Source: Pseudomonas putida (GTDB taxonomy: Bacteria; Pseudomonadota; Gammaproteobacteria; Pseudomonadales; Pseudomonadaceae). From it: DNA of 64,000 bases. The stretch lies in contig NZ_CP018846.1 of NCBI RefSeq assembly GCF_002025705.1, positions 4,021,501 through 4,085,500 of the forward strand. Reading direction: 5' to 3'. Positions 36,635 to 45,022 of the stretch are shown here, in pieces. The notes beneath the pieces are model-generated. The model saw only the letters and a list, made by a program, of their open reading frames with translations. It did not search any database and was not told the origin of the DNA. The position numbers and the translations under genes are program-made. Each line of letters starts with the position of its first letter. The first letter of the stretch is position 1.

Positions 36635-36685
36635 GGCACTGGTACGCGGCGCCATGGCTGCGCCGGCGTTACGCATCACGCCCCG

Positions 36686-38095
36686 TCAGGATTTTTTCTG
36701 CTGGGCGGTCATGGCATCGAAGATCGACAGCACGCTGTCTCGCTGCGAGTTCAACTGGCCCACCAAGGTGTCCATGTTGTTGTACTTCTTGGTCAGCGAG
36801 GCTTCCAGGTCCTTGATGCGGGCATCCAGGGAGCTCTGCTCGATCTCCAGGCTCTTTTTGGTCGATTCGAGCGACTTGTTGCGCTCATCCAGCACACCGC
36901 CGGTCGCAGAGAACGGCTCCATGGCCTTGTTCATGCGATCGAGCAGGCCGCCATCACCATTGAACAGGTTCTGGACTTCGCCGCCGAGCTTCTGATCGTT
37001 GATCGCCTTGGTGAACTTGGTGCTGTCAAATTCCAGCAGGCCAGTCCCCTGGGCAGTGTTGATACCCAACTGCGAGAGCACGCTGAGCTGCCCCGAGCCA
37101 TTGTCGCCCGGCACCACCAGCTCGTTGCGCAGCGCCGTCAGCATGCTGCGCACTGCCGGGTCGCCCGACAGCGCCGGGGTCTTCCAGGTGCCATCTGTGG
37201 CCTTGGTCGAAACACTGACCGTGTTGATCGCGCCCACCAGGGCGTTGTAGGCATCGACGAAAGACTGCACCGACTTCTTCAGGCCGTCGGTGTTGGCGGT
37301 CACGCTGATTGACACCGGCGACAGCGCTTCGGTCTTGGACAGCAACTCGAAGGTCATGCCGCTGATGGCATTGTCGACCTTGTTCGACTTGCTGGTGAGC
37401 TTCATGCCGTCGATTTCGAACTCGGCATCCTTGGCCAGGTCACCGATGCGACCGGCACCACCGGCATCGGTCATCTGCGCCGACGGGTCGATGGTCATGA
37501 CGCCGGATACGGAAATATCCGAAAGCTCACCCATGGTCTCGGAGCTCAGCACCAGGCGCGAGCCGGTACCGTCGTTGACGATGTTGGCCGTGTAGCCCTT
37601 GGACGTGGCCTGGGCATTGATCGCGTCGCGGGTCTGCTGCAGCGTGGCATTGGCCGGGATGGTAACGTCGAAGCTGACGTTATTCTGGGTGAGCGTCAGG
37701 GTGCCGCCACTGGCGGACACCACCGAACTGCTGTCGGTGTAACGCTGACTGGCCACGCGCGACGCGGTTGCCAGCTGCGAAACCTGCACCGAATAGTTGC
37801 CGTTGACTGCCGAACTGCCGGCAGTGGCCTTCACATATTTGTCGTTGGACGTGGCCGCCACAGAGCCAATGAACGCCGGGTTGGCGCTGTCATTGAGCTT
37901 GTCCATCGCCGTCTTGTAGGCGGCCAGTGCGCTCTTGAGGCTACCCACCGCCGAAATCGAAGCGGTGTTTGCCGACGTGCGGCGATCGAGCTGCCCCTGC
38001 TTGGGGGTTTTCTCGGCATCAACCAGGGCCTTCACAATGGCCGTAGTATCGAGACCGGAACCCAGCCCCAAACTCGGTAGAATTGGACTTGCCAT
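36686..38095 (-). CDS. fliD: Flagellar filament cap protein FliD
   Basis: This 469-residue cap protein (HAP2) starts MASPILPSLGLGSGLDTTAIV, with the N-terminal helical FliD_N domain, the middle beta domains, and the C-terminal coiled coil (LDARIKDLEASLTKKYNNMDTLV in part). AGGAGG lies 5 nt before this ATG, so upstream in-frame codons are rejected. Its outer domains vary between strains and can bind mucin. Confidence 0.95.
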   Translation of the reverse strand: MASPILPSLGLGSGLDTTAIVKALVDAEKTPKQGQLDRRTSANTASISAVGSLKSALAAYKTAMDKLNDSANPAFIGSVAATSNDKYVKATAGSSAVNGNYSVQVSQLATASRVASQRYTDSSSVVSASGGTLTLTQNNVSFDVTIPANATLQQTRDAINAQATSKGYTANIVNDGTGSRLVLSSETMGELSDISVSGVMTIDPSAQMTDAGGAGRIGDLAKDAEFEIDGMKLTSKSNKVDNAISGMTFELLSKTEALSPVSISVTANTDGLKKSVQSFVDAYNALVGAINTVSVSTKATDGTWKTPALSGDPAVRSMLTALRNELVVPGDNGSGQLSVLSQLGINTAQGTGLLEFDSTKFTKAINDQKLGGEVQNLFNGDGGLLDRMNKAMEPFSATGGVLDERNKSLESTKKSLEIEQSSLDARIKDLEASLTKKYNNMDTLVGQLNSQRDSVLSIFDAMTAQQKKS

Positions 38096-38131
38096 TACAT
38101 CCTCCTTTTCTGGTTGACGCCGAAAAACCGG

Positions 38132-38150
38132 GGTGCCTCTTCGGCACCCG
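38132..38150 (-). terminator. Hairpin with T-tract between flaG and fliD
   Basis: A perfect 7-bp GC stem (GGGTGCC/GGCACCC) with a 5-nt loop is followed on the minus strand by CCGG then TTTTT. It probably terminates part of the fliC-flaG transcripts, lowering fliD relative to fliC. Confidence 0.55.
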
Positions 38151-38178
38151 TGCAACCGTTCAAATGACCTGCGGGCCG

Positions 38179-38532
38179 TCAGGCTTTCTCATCGAAAAGC
38201 AGACTGTTGACGTCATGCAGGCTGCGGGCCAGTTCGAGGGCGGTCTCCGACGGAATCTGACGGATTACCTCGCCGCTGTCACGGGCAACGACCTTGACGA
38301 CCCACGTACCGGTGGAATCATCCACCGAAAACTCCAGGTTGCGCTGCAACGACTGGACGAAATCCTGTATTTCCTTCACGGCCGAATGCAATTCGACCTC
38401 GCTCTTGGGAGCGTCTTGCTGCGATGCCTTGCGCACTTGCCCGGAGGCTTTGTCGGCCGCGTCATCCTTCTGGATGCTGGCGACTACCGAAGACATCTGA
38501 TACGACGGGCTTGACTTGACGCTAATGTCCAT
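38179..38532 (-). CDS. flaG: FlaG family protein
   Basis: This 117-residue protein has a variable N terminus and the conserved C-terminal FlaG domain (LHSAVKEIQDFVQSLQRNLEFSVDD, VVKVVARDSGEVIRQIP in pieces). FlaG influences filament length. It is encoded 70 nt after fliC and before fliD, the usual position. Confidence 0.92.
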   Translation of the reverse strand: MDISVKSSPSYQMSSVVASIQKDDAADKASGQVRKASQQDAPKSEVELHSAVKEIQDFVQSLQRNLEFSVDDSTGTWVVKVVARDSGEVIRQIPSETALELARSLHDVNSLLFDEKA

Positions 38533-38602
38533 CGCACTTCACCTCTGAAAGTAAAAAGCGAGAGAGTGCGCATGCACCCCCTCGCCGAACTTCATCGCGC
38601 TA

Positions 38603-39457
38603 TTACTGAAGCAGTTTCAGTACGGCGGATGGCAGCTGGTTGGCCTGGGCCAGAACTGCGGTCGAAGCTTGCTGCAGGGTCTGCTGCTTGGTCAGCTGAG
38701 CGGTTTCTGCGGCGAAGTCGGTGTCCTGAACACGGCCCATGGCGGCAGCCGAGTTCTCGTTCATGCTCTGCAGGTTGTTGATGGTCGACTGGAAGCGGTT
38801 CTGGATAGCACCCAGGTCCGACTTCTTGTTGTCAACGGTTTGCAGGGCGGCGTCGATGGCGGTCAGAGCGCCGTCAACAGCGGTGTGAACTGCGGAGTCC
38901 GAAGTACCCGAGATTGCCAGGGTGCCGGTGCCGACAGCCAGGGTCGAAGCGGCGAAGGACGAAGTCATGCTAACGCTCAGGATCTGGCTGGTGCCAGTCA
39001 TCGCGCCAACCTGGAACTCCATGGTGCCAGCGGTGCCGTTCAGCAGCTGCTTGCTGGTGCCGTAGGTGGTCGACGAAGCGATACGGGTGATCTCGTCGGA
39101 CTTGGCCGCGAACTCTTTGTTCAGAGCAGCGCGTTCAGTAGTGCCGTTGGAGTCGTTACGTGCTTGCAGAGCCAGCTCACGCATACGCTGCAGGATGTTG
39201 GTGATTTCCGACAGCGCGCCTTCAGCGGTCTGGGTGATCGAGTTACCGTCGTTGGCGTTTTTGATCGCAACGGTGGTACCGGTGACCATGGTCTGCAGCT
39301 TGTTGGCGATCTGCTGGCCAGCGGCGTCGTCCTTGGCGCTGTTGATGCGCAGGCCGGAAGACAGGCGGGTCATCGAGGTGCTCAGCGAGTCGGAAGCTTT
39401 GTTCAGGTTCTTCTGCACGCCCAGCGAAGTGGTGTTGGTGTTTACGGTTAATGCCAT
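38603..39457 (-). CDS. fliC: Flagellin FliC (short type)
   Basis: This 284-residue flagellin has conserved N-terminal (MALTVNTNTTSLGVQKNL, LSSGLRINSAKDDAAGQQIA) and C-terminal (LTKQQTLQQASTAVLAQANQLPSAVLKLLQ) D0/D1 helices joined by a short Ser/Thr/Gly/Ala-rich middle (~135-200). The outer D2/D3 domains of longer flagellins are essentially absent. The Ser/Thr-rich middle is the likely target of the adjacent glycosylation island. Codon use is strongly biased, as expected for an abundant protein. Confidence 0.97.
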   Translation of the reverse strand: MALTVNTNTTSLGVQKNLNKASDSLSTSMTRLSSGLRINSAKDDAAGQQIANKLQTMVTGTTVAIKNANDGNSITQTAEGALSEITNILQRMRELALQARNDSNGTTERAALNKEFAAKSDEITRIASSTTYGTSKQLLNGTAGTMEFQVGAMTGTSQILSVSMTSSFAASTLAVGTGTLAISGTSDSAVHTAVDGALTAIDAALQTVDNKKSDLGAIQNRFQSTINNLQSMNENSAAAMGRVQDTDFAAETAQLTKQQTLQQASTAVLAQANQLPSAVLKLLQ

Positions 39458-39537
39458 GACGAATTCCTCGTTGGATGGATACTGCGGCTTCCGGCCCTGG
39501 CATCCGCCGGGTGTGGCCTAGAGAACCTTCGTAATGG

Positions 39538-39564
39538 TTATCGTCGGGTTTGCACGTTGCTTTA
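39538..39564 (-). promoter_or_regulatory. Sigma-28 (FliA) promoter of fliC
   Basis: Minus strand has TAAA (39561-39564), a 15-nt spacer and GACGATAA (39538-39545), one base from consensus GCCGATAA. The predicted start (~39531) gives a ~74-nt leader with a GAGGAA ribosome site before the ATG. The rest of the 217-nt gap up to 39674 holds a T9 tract and no gene. Confidence 0.85.
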
Positions 39565-39674
39565 GGGGTTTTCCAAAAAAAAATGCCATCACGGCGCCAC
39601 CCCTTGTAAATCGGGCCTTGCAGCCCTGCCTTGCGGCGCGACGGCCGCAGGCAATATGTGATATGGATCACATT

Positions 39675-39923
39675 TCAGCGCGAAGGGCCTCGCTCGATCA
39701 GGTGCAGCAACTCGTATTCGAGGTAGTCGGCCAGCGCCAGCCAGTCCTGGCGCTGCTGCGCATCGAGCATGGCCTGCAGGACTACCGCCCCCGCCTGGGG
39801 CTCGACCAGCGGCAACACTCCGTCGAACAGCTCGACCATGCGCAGCGCCCCTTCCACATCCCGCCCCAGACGGAACAGCGCCGCGCATTCGCGGGCCGCA
39901 GTACAGTGCCTGGCAGCATTCAT
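39675..39923 (-). CDS. Small conserved-looking protein coupled to the Maf-type transferase
   Basis: This 82-residue, mostly helical protein is Leu/Ala/Glu-rich (GALRMVELFDGVLPLVEPQ, LALADYLEYELLHLIERG). The ATG overlaps the stop of the upstream DUF115 gene (ATGA), so it is co-translated and real. I do not recognise the family. Size, helicity and position next to fliC and a flagellin-modifying enzyme would fit a chaperone or adaptor, like the small helical FliS/FliT proteins, but that is inference. Confidence 0.75.
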   Translation of the reverse strand: MNAARHCTAARECAALFRLGRDVEGALRMVELFDGVLPLVEPQAGAVVLQAMLDAQQRQDWLALADYLEYELLHLIERGPSR

Positions 39924-41212
39924 GGGCAGAACTCCGGGTCGTAGGTGGTGCCGGCGATAAACGCGCCAGCCCGGCTGGTGTTATGGAAGCGCACCTCGGG
40001 ATGCTGCGCGATGAAGCGCTCCAGCTCGATCAGGTAGCCACGGAAATTCAGCTGGGTACGCACACGCTGGCCATTGCCATCCAGCACCCAGTGGCGCGCA
40101 GCGGAAACTGCCGGGCCAAGCACGCCATCGTCCCAGCCGGTGTGGGTGCGGTCGCCCGGGAAGGCGAAATCGGCACCGAACAGGGTGATGCTGCTCGCCC
40201 CCATTTTCACCGCCAGGTCCGTCGCCGGGTGAATCACGCTGCCGCCCACGAACAATTCCGCACGCGGTATCGCTTCACGCACCGCGGCGTACAGGGGGCT
40301 GGCGGAATAGGCGCTGTAGCGCGGCCCGCGCCAGTTACCGACCAGCTCGACATCCAGCATCGGCATGTACACCAGGGCAGTTGCCGCCGAAGCGTCTGGC
40401 GGCAAGTGGTGGATGCGGATCTTGTGGTCGACGCTGACCACGATGTCCGGCTGGATTCCGGCGCGCAGCAGAGGCAGGTAGGCAGTATCGACGCAGATGA
40501 ACAACGGCCGCACGGCCTGCGCACGAACCCTTGCCAGGGCCGGCAGATGCCCGGCCAGGCTCGGCCCCGTGGCGATCACGTAGCAGTCACGCCCCGCCTG
40601 GGTAGCGAACAGTGCAGCCACATCAGGATCCTGACGCAGCAGCGGCAAGCTGTCTTCAAGCAGTTGCTGCAGGCGCGGGTCGGCCACATCGAAGGCGCGG
40701 TTGTTGTCGGCCAGGTGCGCTTCACTGATCAGCCGGTCGCGGATCTTCGCATTGAAGTCATCGGCCAGCACCAGCTCCGAGGGCAAGGCGAAGAACGGCA
40801 GGGCAATTTCACCGCTGTCGCCGGCACAGGCCAGCTCGACCCGGGGGTCGGCCAGCCAGTCGGACTGATCGAGCAGTTGCAGCACCAGCTGGAACAAGGC
40901 GCCATTGAGTAGGTACACCCGCAGCCGGGCAAGCCCTGGCCGCTCCAGCAGCACGCGCTGCAGATCGCCCAGGCCAGCGCCATAGAGATGAAGGGTGGGA
41001 CTGTCGGCTGGCAGGCTTTGCGCCTGCAAACGCGCCTCGGCGAGCCGGTCGTGGCGGCTGGTGAGCTGGATGCCGGATACGCTCAGGGTCGACCCCAGGC
41101 CCTCCACCAGCTCGGCCTCCAGAGCCTCGCCTGCCACGCCCTGCAGGCGCTCCAGCAGCGCCGGCCAGCGGCGCTGCAGCACTTCGGTGTTACGCTGGAA
41201 AACCTCGCTCAT
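39920..41212 (-). CDS. Maf-type motility accessory factor (DUF115/MptE-like), probable flagellin nonulosonate transferase
   Basis: This 430-residue protein has a central DUF115/MptE-like domain (~205-390) with YVIATGPSLAGHLPAL, FICVDTAYLPLL, PDIVVSVDHK and a FGADFAFPGDRTH motif near residue 345. Maf proteins in Campylobacter, Aeromonas and others attach pseudaminic or legionaminic acid to flagellin Ser/Thr. The neighbouring pse genes and fliC support that role. An N-terminal ~170-residue region is less conserved. Confidence 0.82.
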   Translation of the reverse strand: MSEVFQRNTEVLQRRWPALLERLQGVAGEALEAELVEGLGSTLSVSGIQLTSRHDRLAEARLQAQSLPADSPTLHLYGAGLGDLQRVLLERPGLARLRVYLLNGALFQLVLQLLDQSDWLADPRVELACAGDSGEIALPFFALPSELVLADDFNAKIRDRLISEAHLADNNRAFDVADPRLQQLLEDSLPLLRQDPDVAALFATQAGRDCYVIATGPSLAGHLPALARVRAQAVRPLFICVDTAYLPLLRAGIQPDIVVSVDHKIRIHHLPPDASAATALVYMPMLDVELVGNWRGPRYSAYSASPLYAAVREAIPRAELFVGGSVIHPATDLAVKMGASSITLFGADFAFPGDRTHTGWDDGVLGPAVSAARHWVLDGNGQRVRTQLNFRGYLIELERFIAQHPEVRFHNTSRAGAFIAGTTYDPEFCP

Positions 41213-41265
41213 GGGTTGAGCTTCCCTTGCCTGCGAAACACCGAAGGTTAACCTAAAGGCGGCGG

Positions 41266-42210
41266 TTATTCAGCCTTGTAGAGAATCGCCGAACCCCACG
41301 ACAGGCCAACCCCGAAGCCGCTGATGGCCACACGCTTCCAGCTGCCGTCGAACATATGCTTCTGCAGCAGCAGCGGAACACTGGAAGATACCGTGTTGCC
41401 GGTCTCCAGCATGTCTTTGACGAACTTGTCGGCCTGGGATTTTTCCGGGTCTTCCTCGAAGCGCCGCGCCACGGCATCGACGATCGCCGCGCTGCCCTGG
41501 TGGATGCAGAAGGCGTCGATGTCCTTGTTCTCCAGGCCCGACTCGGCCAGCAGCTCATGCAGGTGCGCCGGCACCTTGATCAGGGCAAAGTTGAACACCT
41601 GACGACCGTTCATGTAGAACTCGCCATCGGTCACCTTCAGGTGCGGTGCACCCGAGCCGTCGGTACCGAACTTCGACTTGCCCAGCTGCCAGGTGGCATC
41701 CTCACCCATCCAGGTGGCGGTGGCGGCGTCGCCGAACAGCATGGTGGTGTTGCGGTCTTCCGGGTTGACGATCTTGGAATACGGGTCAGCCGTCACCAGC
41801 AGGCCATTCTTCAGGCCTGCGGCCTCCATGAAGCCCTTGAGCGCATAGATGCCATAGACGTAGCCAGAGCAACCCAGGGAGATGTCGAAGGCCGCAACGT
41901 GGGTCGGCAGGCCGAGCTTGTGCTGGACGATGGCAGCGGTGTGCGGCAAGCCTTCCTCGTCGCCATTCTGGGTAACGACGATCAGCGCATCGATCGACTC
42001 ACGCTTGAGTTGCGGGTTGGCAGCGAACAGGTTGTTGACCGCCTCCACGCACAGATCGGACGTTTCCTGCTCATCGTCTTTGCGTGGCAGGAAGCTCGCG
42101 CCGATCTTGCCGAACATGAACTCTTCGTCCTTGCCGAATTTCGCGCCTTGCACATAGTTGTCCAGGCCGGAAGCGGGCACATAGCTCGCGATGCTTTTAA
42201 TGCCGATCAT
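41266..42210 (-). CDS. FabH-like 3-oxoacyl-ACP synthase III in the glycosylation island
   Basis: This 314-residue ketosynthase has the KASIII triad Cys114 (SLGCSGY), His237 (FCIHQGS) and Asn272 (GNTVSSS), so it should condense acyl-CoA with malonyl-ACP. Its position between pseI and the Maf gene points to a supply of acyl groups for an N-acylated sugar rather than bulk fatty acid synthesis; a comparable KASIII serves flagellin glycan synthesis in P. syringae. No acyl carrier protein or ketoreductase lies beside it. Two adjacent ATGs exist; the second has better spacing from GGGA. Confidence 0.85.
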   Translation of the reverse strand: MIGIKSIASYVPASGLDNYVQGAKFGKDEEFMFGKIGASFLPRKDDEQETSDLCVEAVNNLFAANPQLKRESIDALIVVTQNGDEEGLPHTAAIVQHKLGLPTHVAAFDISLGCSGYVYGIYALKGFMEAAGLKNGLLVTADPYSKIVNPEDRNTTMLFGDAATATWMGEDATWQLGKSKFGTDGSGAPHLKVTDGEFYMNGRQVFNFALIKVPAHLHELLAESGLENKDIDAFCIHQGSAAIVDAVARRFEEDPEKSQADKFVKDMLETGNTVSSSVPLLLQKHMFDGSWKRVAISGFGVGLSWGSAILYKAE

Positions 42211-42490
42211 CATGGCTTCCCAAAAAATAACAGCTCAATACCGCCGCCCGGATGACTCGAGCAGCGCCAGAATAACGGGCTCTGCTGCCGGGTGGACCGG
42301 GCAGCAGGCGGGGCAGGCAAGCGACGATTGGCGCGCCTGCCCCATTAACGGTTACAGAGGGAGATGCCCGCTCTGACCGATAGGTCACGAATATTTCCAG
42401 ACAATCGCATATTTTGCCTGGGTGCGTCACCTCGACTTTGCGCTGGCGCGCTCGCGCATTCAGGCAAACAAGCCCCGGCCGGGGCGTGCT
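42211..42490. other. 280-nt gap between pseI and the KASIII gene
   Basis: The gap is more AT-rich than its neighbours in part (42390-42418). It contains an imperfect hairpin built on GGGGCAGGC / GCCTGCCCC near 42309-42343 and the pseI-end palindrome described separately. I see no convincing ORF and no sigma-54 or sigma-28 consensus, so a promoter for the KASIII-Maf-small ORF set is likely here but not identified. Confidence 0.5.
42472..42485 (-). terminator. Weak terminator-like palindrome after pseI
   Basis: GCCCCGGCCGGGGC, a perfect palindrome 5 nt after the pseI stop, is followed on the minus strand by TTGTTT. The small loop and broken T-run make it a weak candidate. Confidence 0.35.
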
Positions 42491-43543
42491 TCAGTCGAGC
42501 AGCGACCAGTCCAGTGCCGTGCCACGCTTGAGCGGTTGCCGCGCCTTGCGCCCAAGCACTGCGTCGAGATGCCCCGGCGCCAGCCCCAGGCCCGGGCGAA
42601 TGGCGCGCACATTACTGCGGTCGAAAGCCTCGCCTGCGGCCATGTCGCGCACCACATACAGCGAGCGCCGGAAGCGCCGCGAAGCCTGCTCGGCCTCGGT
42701 TGCGCCGTAAAACACCCGCCCCAGCGCCTGCCAGCCGCGCTCGGTTTCCTGCACCAGTGCGGCCATTTCCCCGGGCTCCAGGGAGAACGCCGCATCCACG
42801 CCCCCCTCGCTGCGATCCAGCGTGAAATGTTTTTCCACTACCGTGGCCCCCAAGGCCACCGCCGCCACAGCTACGCCAACACCCAGCGAGTGATCCGACA
42901 GCCCGACCTGGCAACCGAACAGCTCGCGCATGTGCGGGATGGTCGACACGTTGCTGTTGTGCGGGCTCGCCGGGTAGGTGCTGGTGCACTTGAGCAGCAC
43001 CAGGTCGCGACACCCCGCCTCCCGCGCCACCTGAACGGTACGCTCGAGTTCCGCCAGGCTGGCCATGCCGGTGGAGATGATCAGCGGCTTGCCGGTGGCC
43101 GCCACCTTGCGGATCAGCGGCAGGTCGGTGTTCTCGAAGCTGGCGATCTTGTAGGCCGGCACATCCAGGCTTTCGAGGAAGTCCACCGAGGTTTCGTCGA
43201 ACGGCGTGGAAAACGCCAGCATGCCCAGCTCGCGGGCACGCTCGAAGAGCGGTTGGTGCCATTCCCACGGGGTATGGGCCTGTTGGTAAAGCGCGTACAG
43301 CGACGAGCCCTGCCAGAGGCTATCCGGGTCGGCAATGAAGAACTCGCCATGGGCCAGGTCCAGGGTCATGGTGTCGGCGGTGTAGGTTTGCAGCTTCAGT
43401 GCATGGGCACCTGCAGCAGCGGCCGCTTCGACGATCTGCAGGGCGCGCGCCAGCGATTGGTTGTGATTGCCGCTCATCTCCGCGATCACCAGGGGGGGCT
43501 GGTCCGCGCCGACGAGGCGGTGGCCGATAGTGAAACTGTGCAT
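42491..43543 (-). CDS. pseI: Pseudaminic acid synthase PseI
   Basis: This 350-residue NeuB-family enzyme condenses 2,4-diacetamido-2,4,6-trideoxy-L-altrose with phosphoenolpyruvate to give pseudaminic acid. The TIM-barrel core has IAEMSGNHNQSL, ALKLQTYTADTMTL, FSTPFDETSVDFL, the NVSTIPHM loop and VEKHFTLDR; a C-terminal SAF domain spans ~290-350. Pse-type synthases rather than Neu/Leg types carry the ADTMT and FDETSVDFLE signatures. Confidence 0.92.
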   Translation of the reverse strand: MHSFTIGHRLVGADQPPLVIAEMSGNHNQSLARALQIVEAAAAAGAHALKLQTYTADTMTLDLAHGEFFIADPDSLWQGSSLYALYQQAHTPWEWHQPLFERARELGMLAFSTPFDETSVDFLESLDVPAYKIASFENTDLPLIRKVAATGKPLIISTGMASLAELERTVQVAREAGCRDLVLLKCTSTYPASPHNSNVSTIPHMRELFGCQVGLSDHSLGVGVAVAAVALGATVVEKHFTLDRSEGGVDAAFSLEPGEMAALVQETERGWQALGRVFYGATEAEQASRRFRRSLYVVRDMAAGEAFDRSNVRAIRPGLGLAPGHLDAVLGRKARQPLKRGTALDWSLLD

Positions 43544-43546
43544 GGG

Positions 43547-45022
43547 CTACTCCTGGAAAACCCGCTCGAACGAGCACGGCGACTGCACGTAGCCGGCATT
43601 CGCGAATAATTGCAATGATGCCTGATTGTCTGGCAACACCTGGGCCTCGATCGCCTGCAGGTCCGGCCATCGTTGACGCGCGCAGGCCTCGCCACGGGCG
43701 AGCAGTGCCCTGCCCCAGCCGAGGCCGAAGCGCCCCGCAAAGAGGTACAGCGACACCCGCGCACGCTGGCCTGGCAAGCGGTCGTAGCGCACGCTGCCGA
43801 CCGCCCCGTCGCCGGTTTCGGCGATCAGCAGCAGCCGCTGCCGGTCGGCCAGGGTCGCGGCCAGCCAGGCTTGATGCTCGGGCCACTGCAGCGCTTGCCC
43901 CTGCTGCGATCGGCGGCGCACTTCGGGCGCGTCGCGCCCCTCGAACAACAGCCGTGCGTCTTCACTGCGGGCCGGGCGCAGCTTCAGGTGCTCGCCCAGC
44001 AGGGCTACCGCCACCCGCTGTGCACCGCGGCCATCGACCAGCGCCCGGCTGCGTTCGGCGAAGCTCTGACGCAACGCCTGGTTGCCCAGCAGCAAGGCGA
44101 TCGCCTGGCGCAGCGCCGGCACATCGACCTGCCCGGCATCGCCCAGATAGAGGTGCATGCCCGCCCGGGCCATGGCCTGGGCAGCGGCCTGCTGGTTGTC
44201 CGCCACGCTCACGCACAGGCTCGGCAAGCCCAGCGCGGCGCGCTCCCAGGTGGTGCCGCCAGCTGCGCCGATGAACAAATCCGCCGCCGCCATCCGCGCC
44301 GGCAGGTCATCGACATAGTCATGCAGCTCCCAGCCTGCCCGCCCGGCGCATAACTGGCTCAACACCTCGTGCTGGGCGTTGCCGAGCCCGGCGACACAGG
44401 TCACCTGCAGCCCCTCCAGCCCGGCCAGTGCCTGCAAGGTTCGCGGCAGCATGCCTGCCACGTCGAAACCGCCAAAGCTGACCAGCACCCGCCGCGCCTG
44501 CTGTGGCGGCGTAATCGCCGGCCGCTGGAACGCCGGCCGGACCAGCGCGTAACGTGGCCCCAGCAAGCGCCGACAGGCCGCGGTCAGCCGCGGCGCGTAG
44601 CGCGCCTCGCTGGCGCCGAAATTCTGATCCAGCAGCAGGTCGGCTGCGTGATCGCGGTCGGCCAGGTCATCGATGACCGCGATACGCCTGGCGAATGCCC
44701 GGGCAGCCTGCTCCCAGCGCGCATCCAGGGCGTAATGATCGACAACCAGCCAGTCGAACCCAGCGCCTGCCGGCAACGCGTTGCGCAGCGCGGCAATGTC
44801 CGCCGCCCAGCCCTCGATGCCCGGCGCTTGCTCAGGCTGCGGCCAGGCAAAGACCTCGAAGCCTTCCTGTTCAATGGCCGCTCGGCGGTGGCCGTCTAGC
44901 AGGCAGCAGGCAAAGCTGACCTGCGCCCCCTGTGCACGCAGCGCCTGGGCCAAGGTCAGGCAACGCGCCGTGTGGCCGATACCGATGGTTGAAGACGCGT
45001 CAGCCCGCAACAGCACCTTCAT
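43547..45022 (-). CDS. pseG: Fused PseG UDP-sugar hydrolase and GNAT (PseH-like) N-acetyltransferase
   Basis: The first ~335 residues are PseG, a GT-B-fold hydrolase removing UDP from UDP-2,4-diacetamido-trideoxyaltrose, with the catalytic-position His17 (IGIGHTARC), VIDDLADRDH and AAGGTTWERAALGLP. Residues ~348-491 form a GNAT domain (LKLRPARSEDARLLFEGRDAPEVR, LPDNQASLQLFANAGY) expected to be PseH, the 4-N-acetyltransferase acting just before PseG. The 491-residue single frame has no internal stop. ATGA overlap joins it to pseF. Confidence 0.9.
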   Translation of the reverse strand: MKVLLRADASSTIGIGHTARCLTLAQALRAQGAQVSFACCLLDGHRRAAIEQEGFEVFAWPQPEQAPGIEGWAADIAALRNALPAGAGFDWLVVDHYALDARWEQAARAFARRIAVIDDLADRDHAADLLLDQNFGASEARYAPRLTAACRRLLGPRYALVRPAFQRPAITPPQQARRVLVSFGGFDVAGMLPRTLQALAGLEGLQVTCVAGLGNAQHEVLSQLCAGRAGWELHDYVDDLPARMAAADLFIGAAGGTTWERAALGLPSLCVSVADNQQAAAQAMARAGMHLYLGDAGQVDVPALRQAIALLLGNQALRQSFAERSRALVDGRGAQRVAVALLGEHLKLRPARSEDARLLFEGRDAPEVRRRSQQGQALQWPEHQAWLAATLADRQRLLLIAETGDGAVGSVRYDRLPGQRARVSLYLFAGRFGLGWGRALLARGEACARQRWPDLQAIEAQVLPDNQASLQLFANAGYVQSPCSFERVFQE

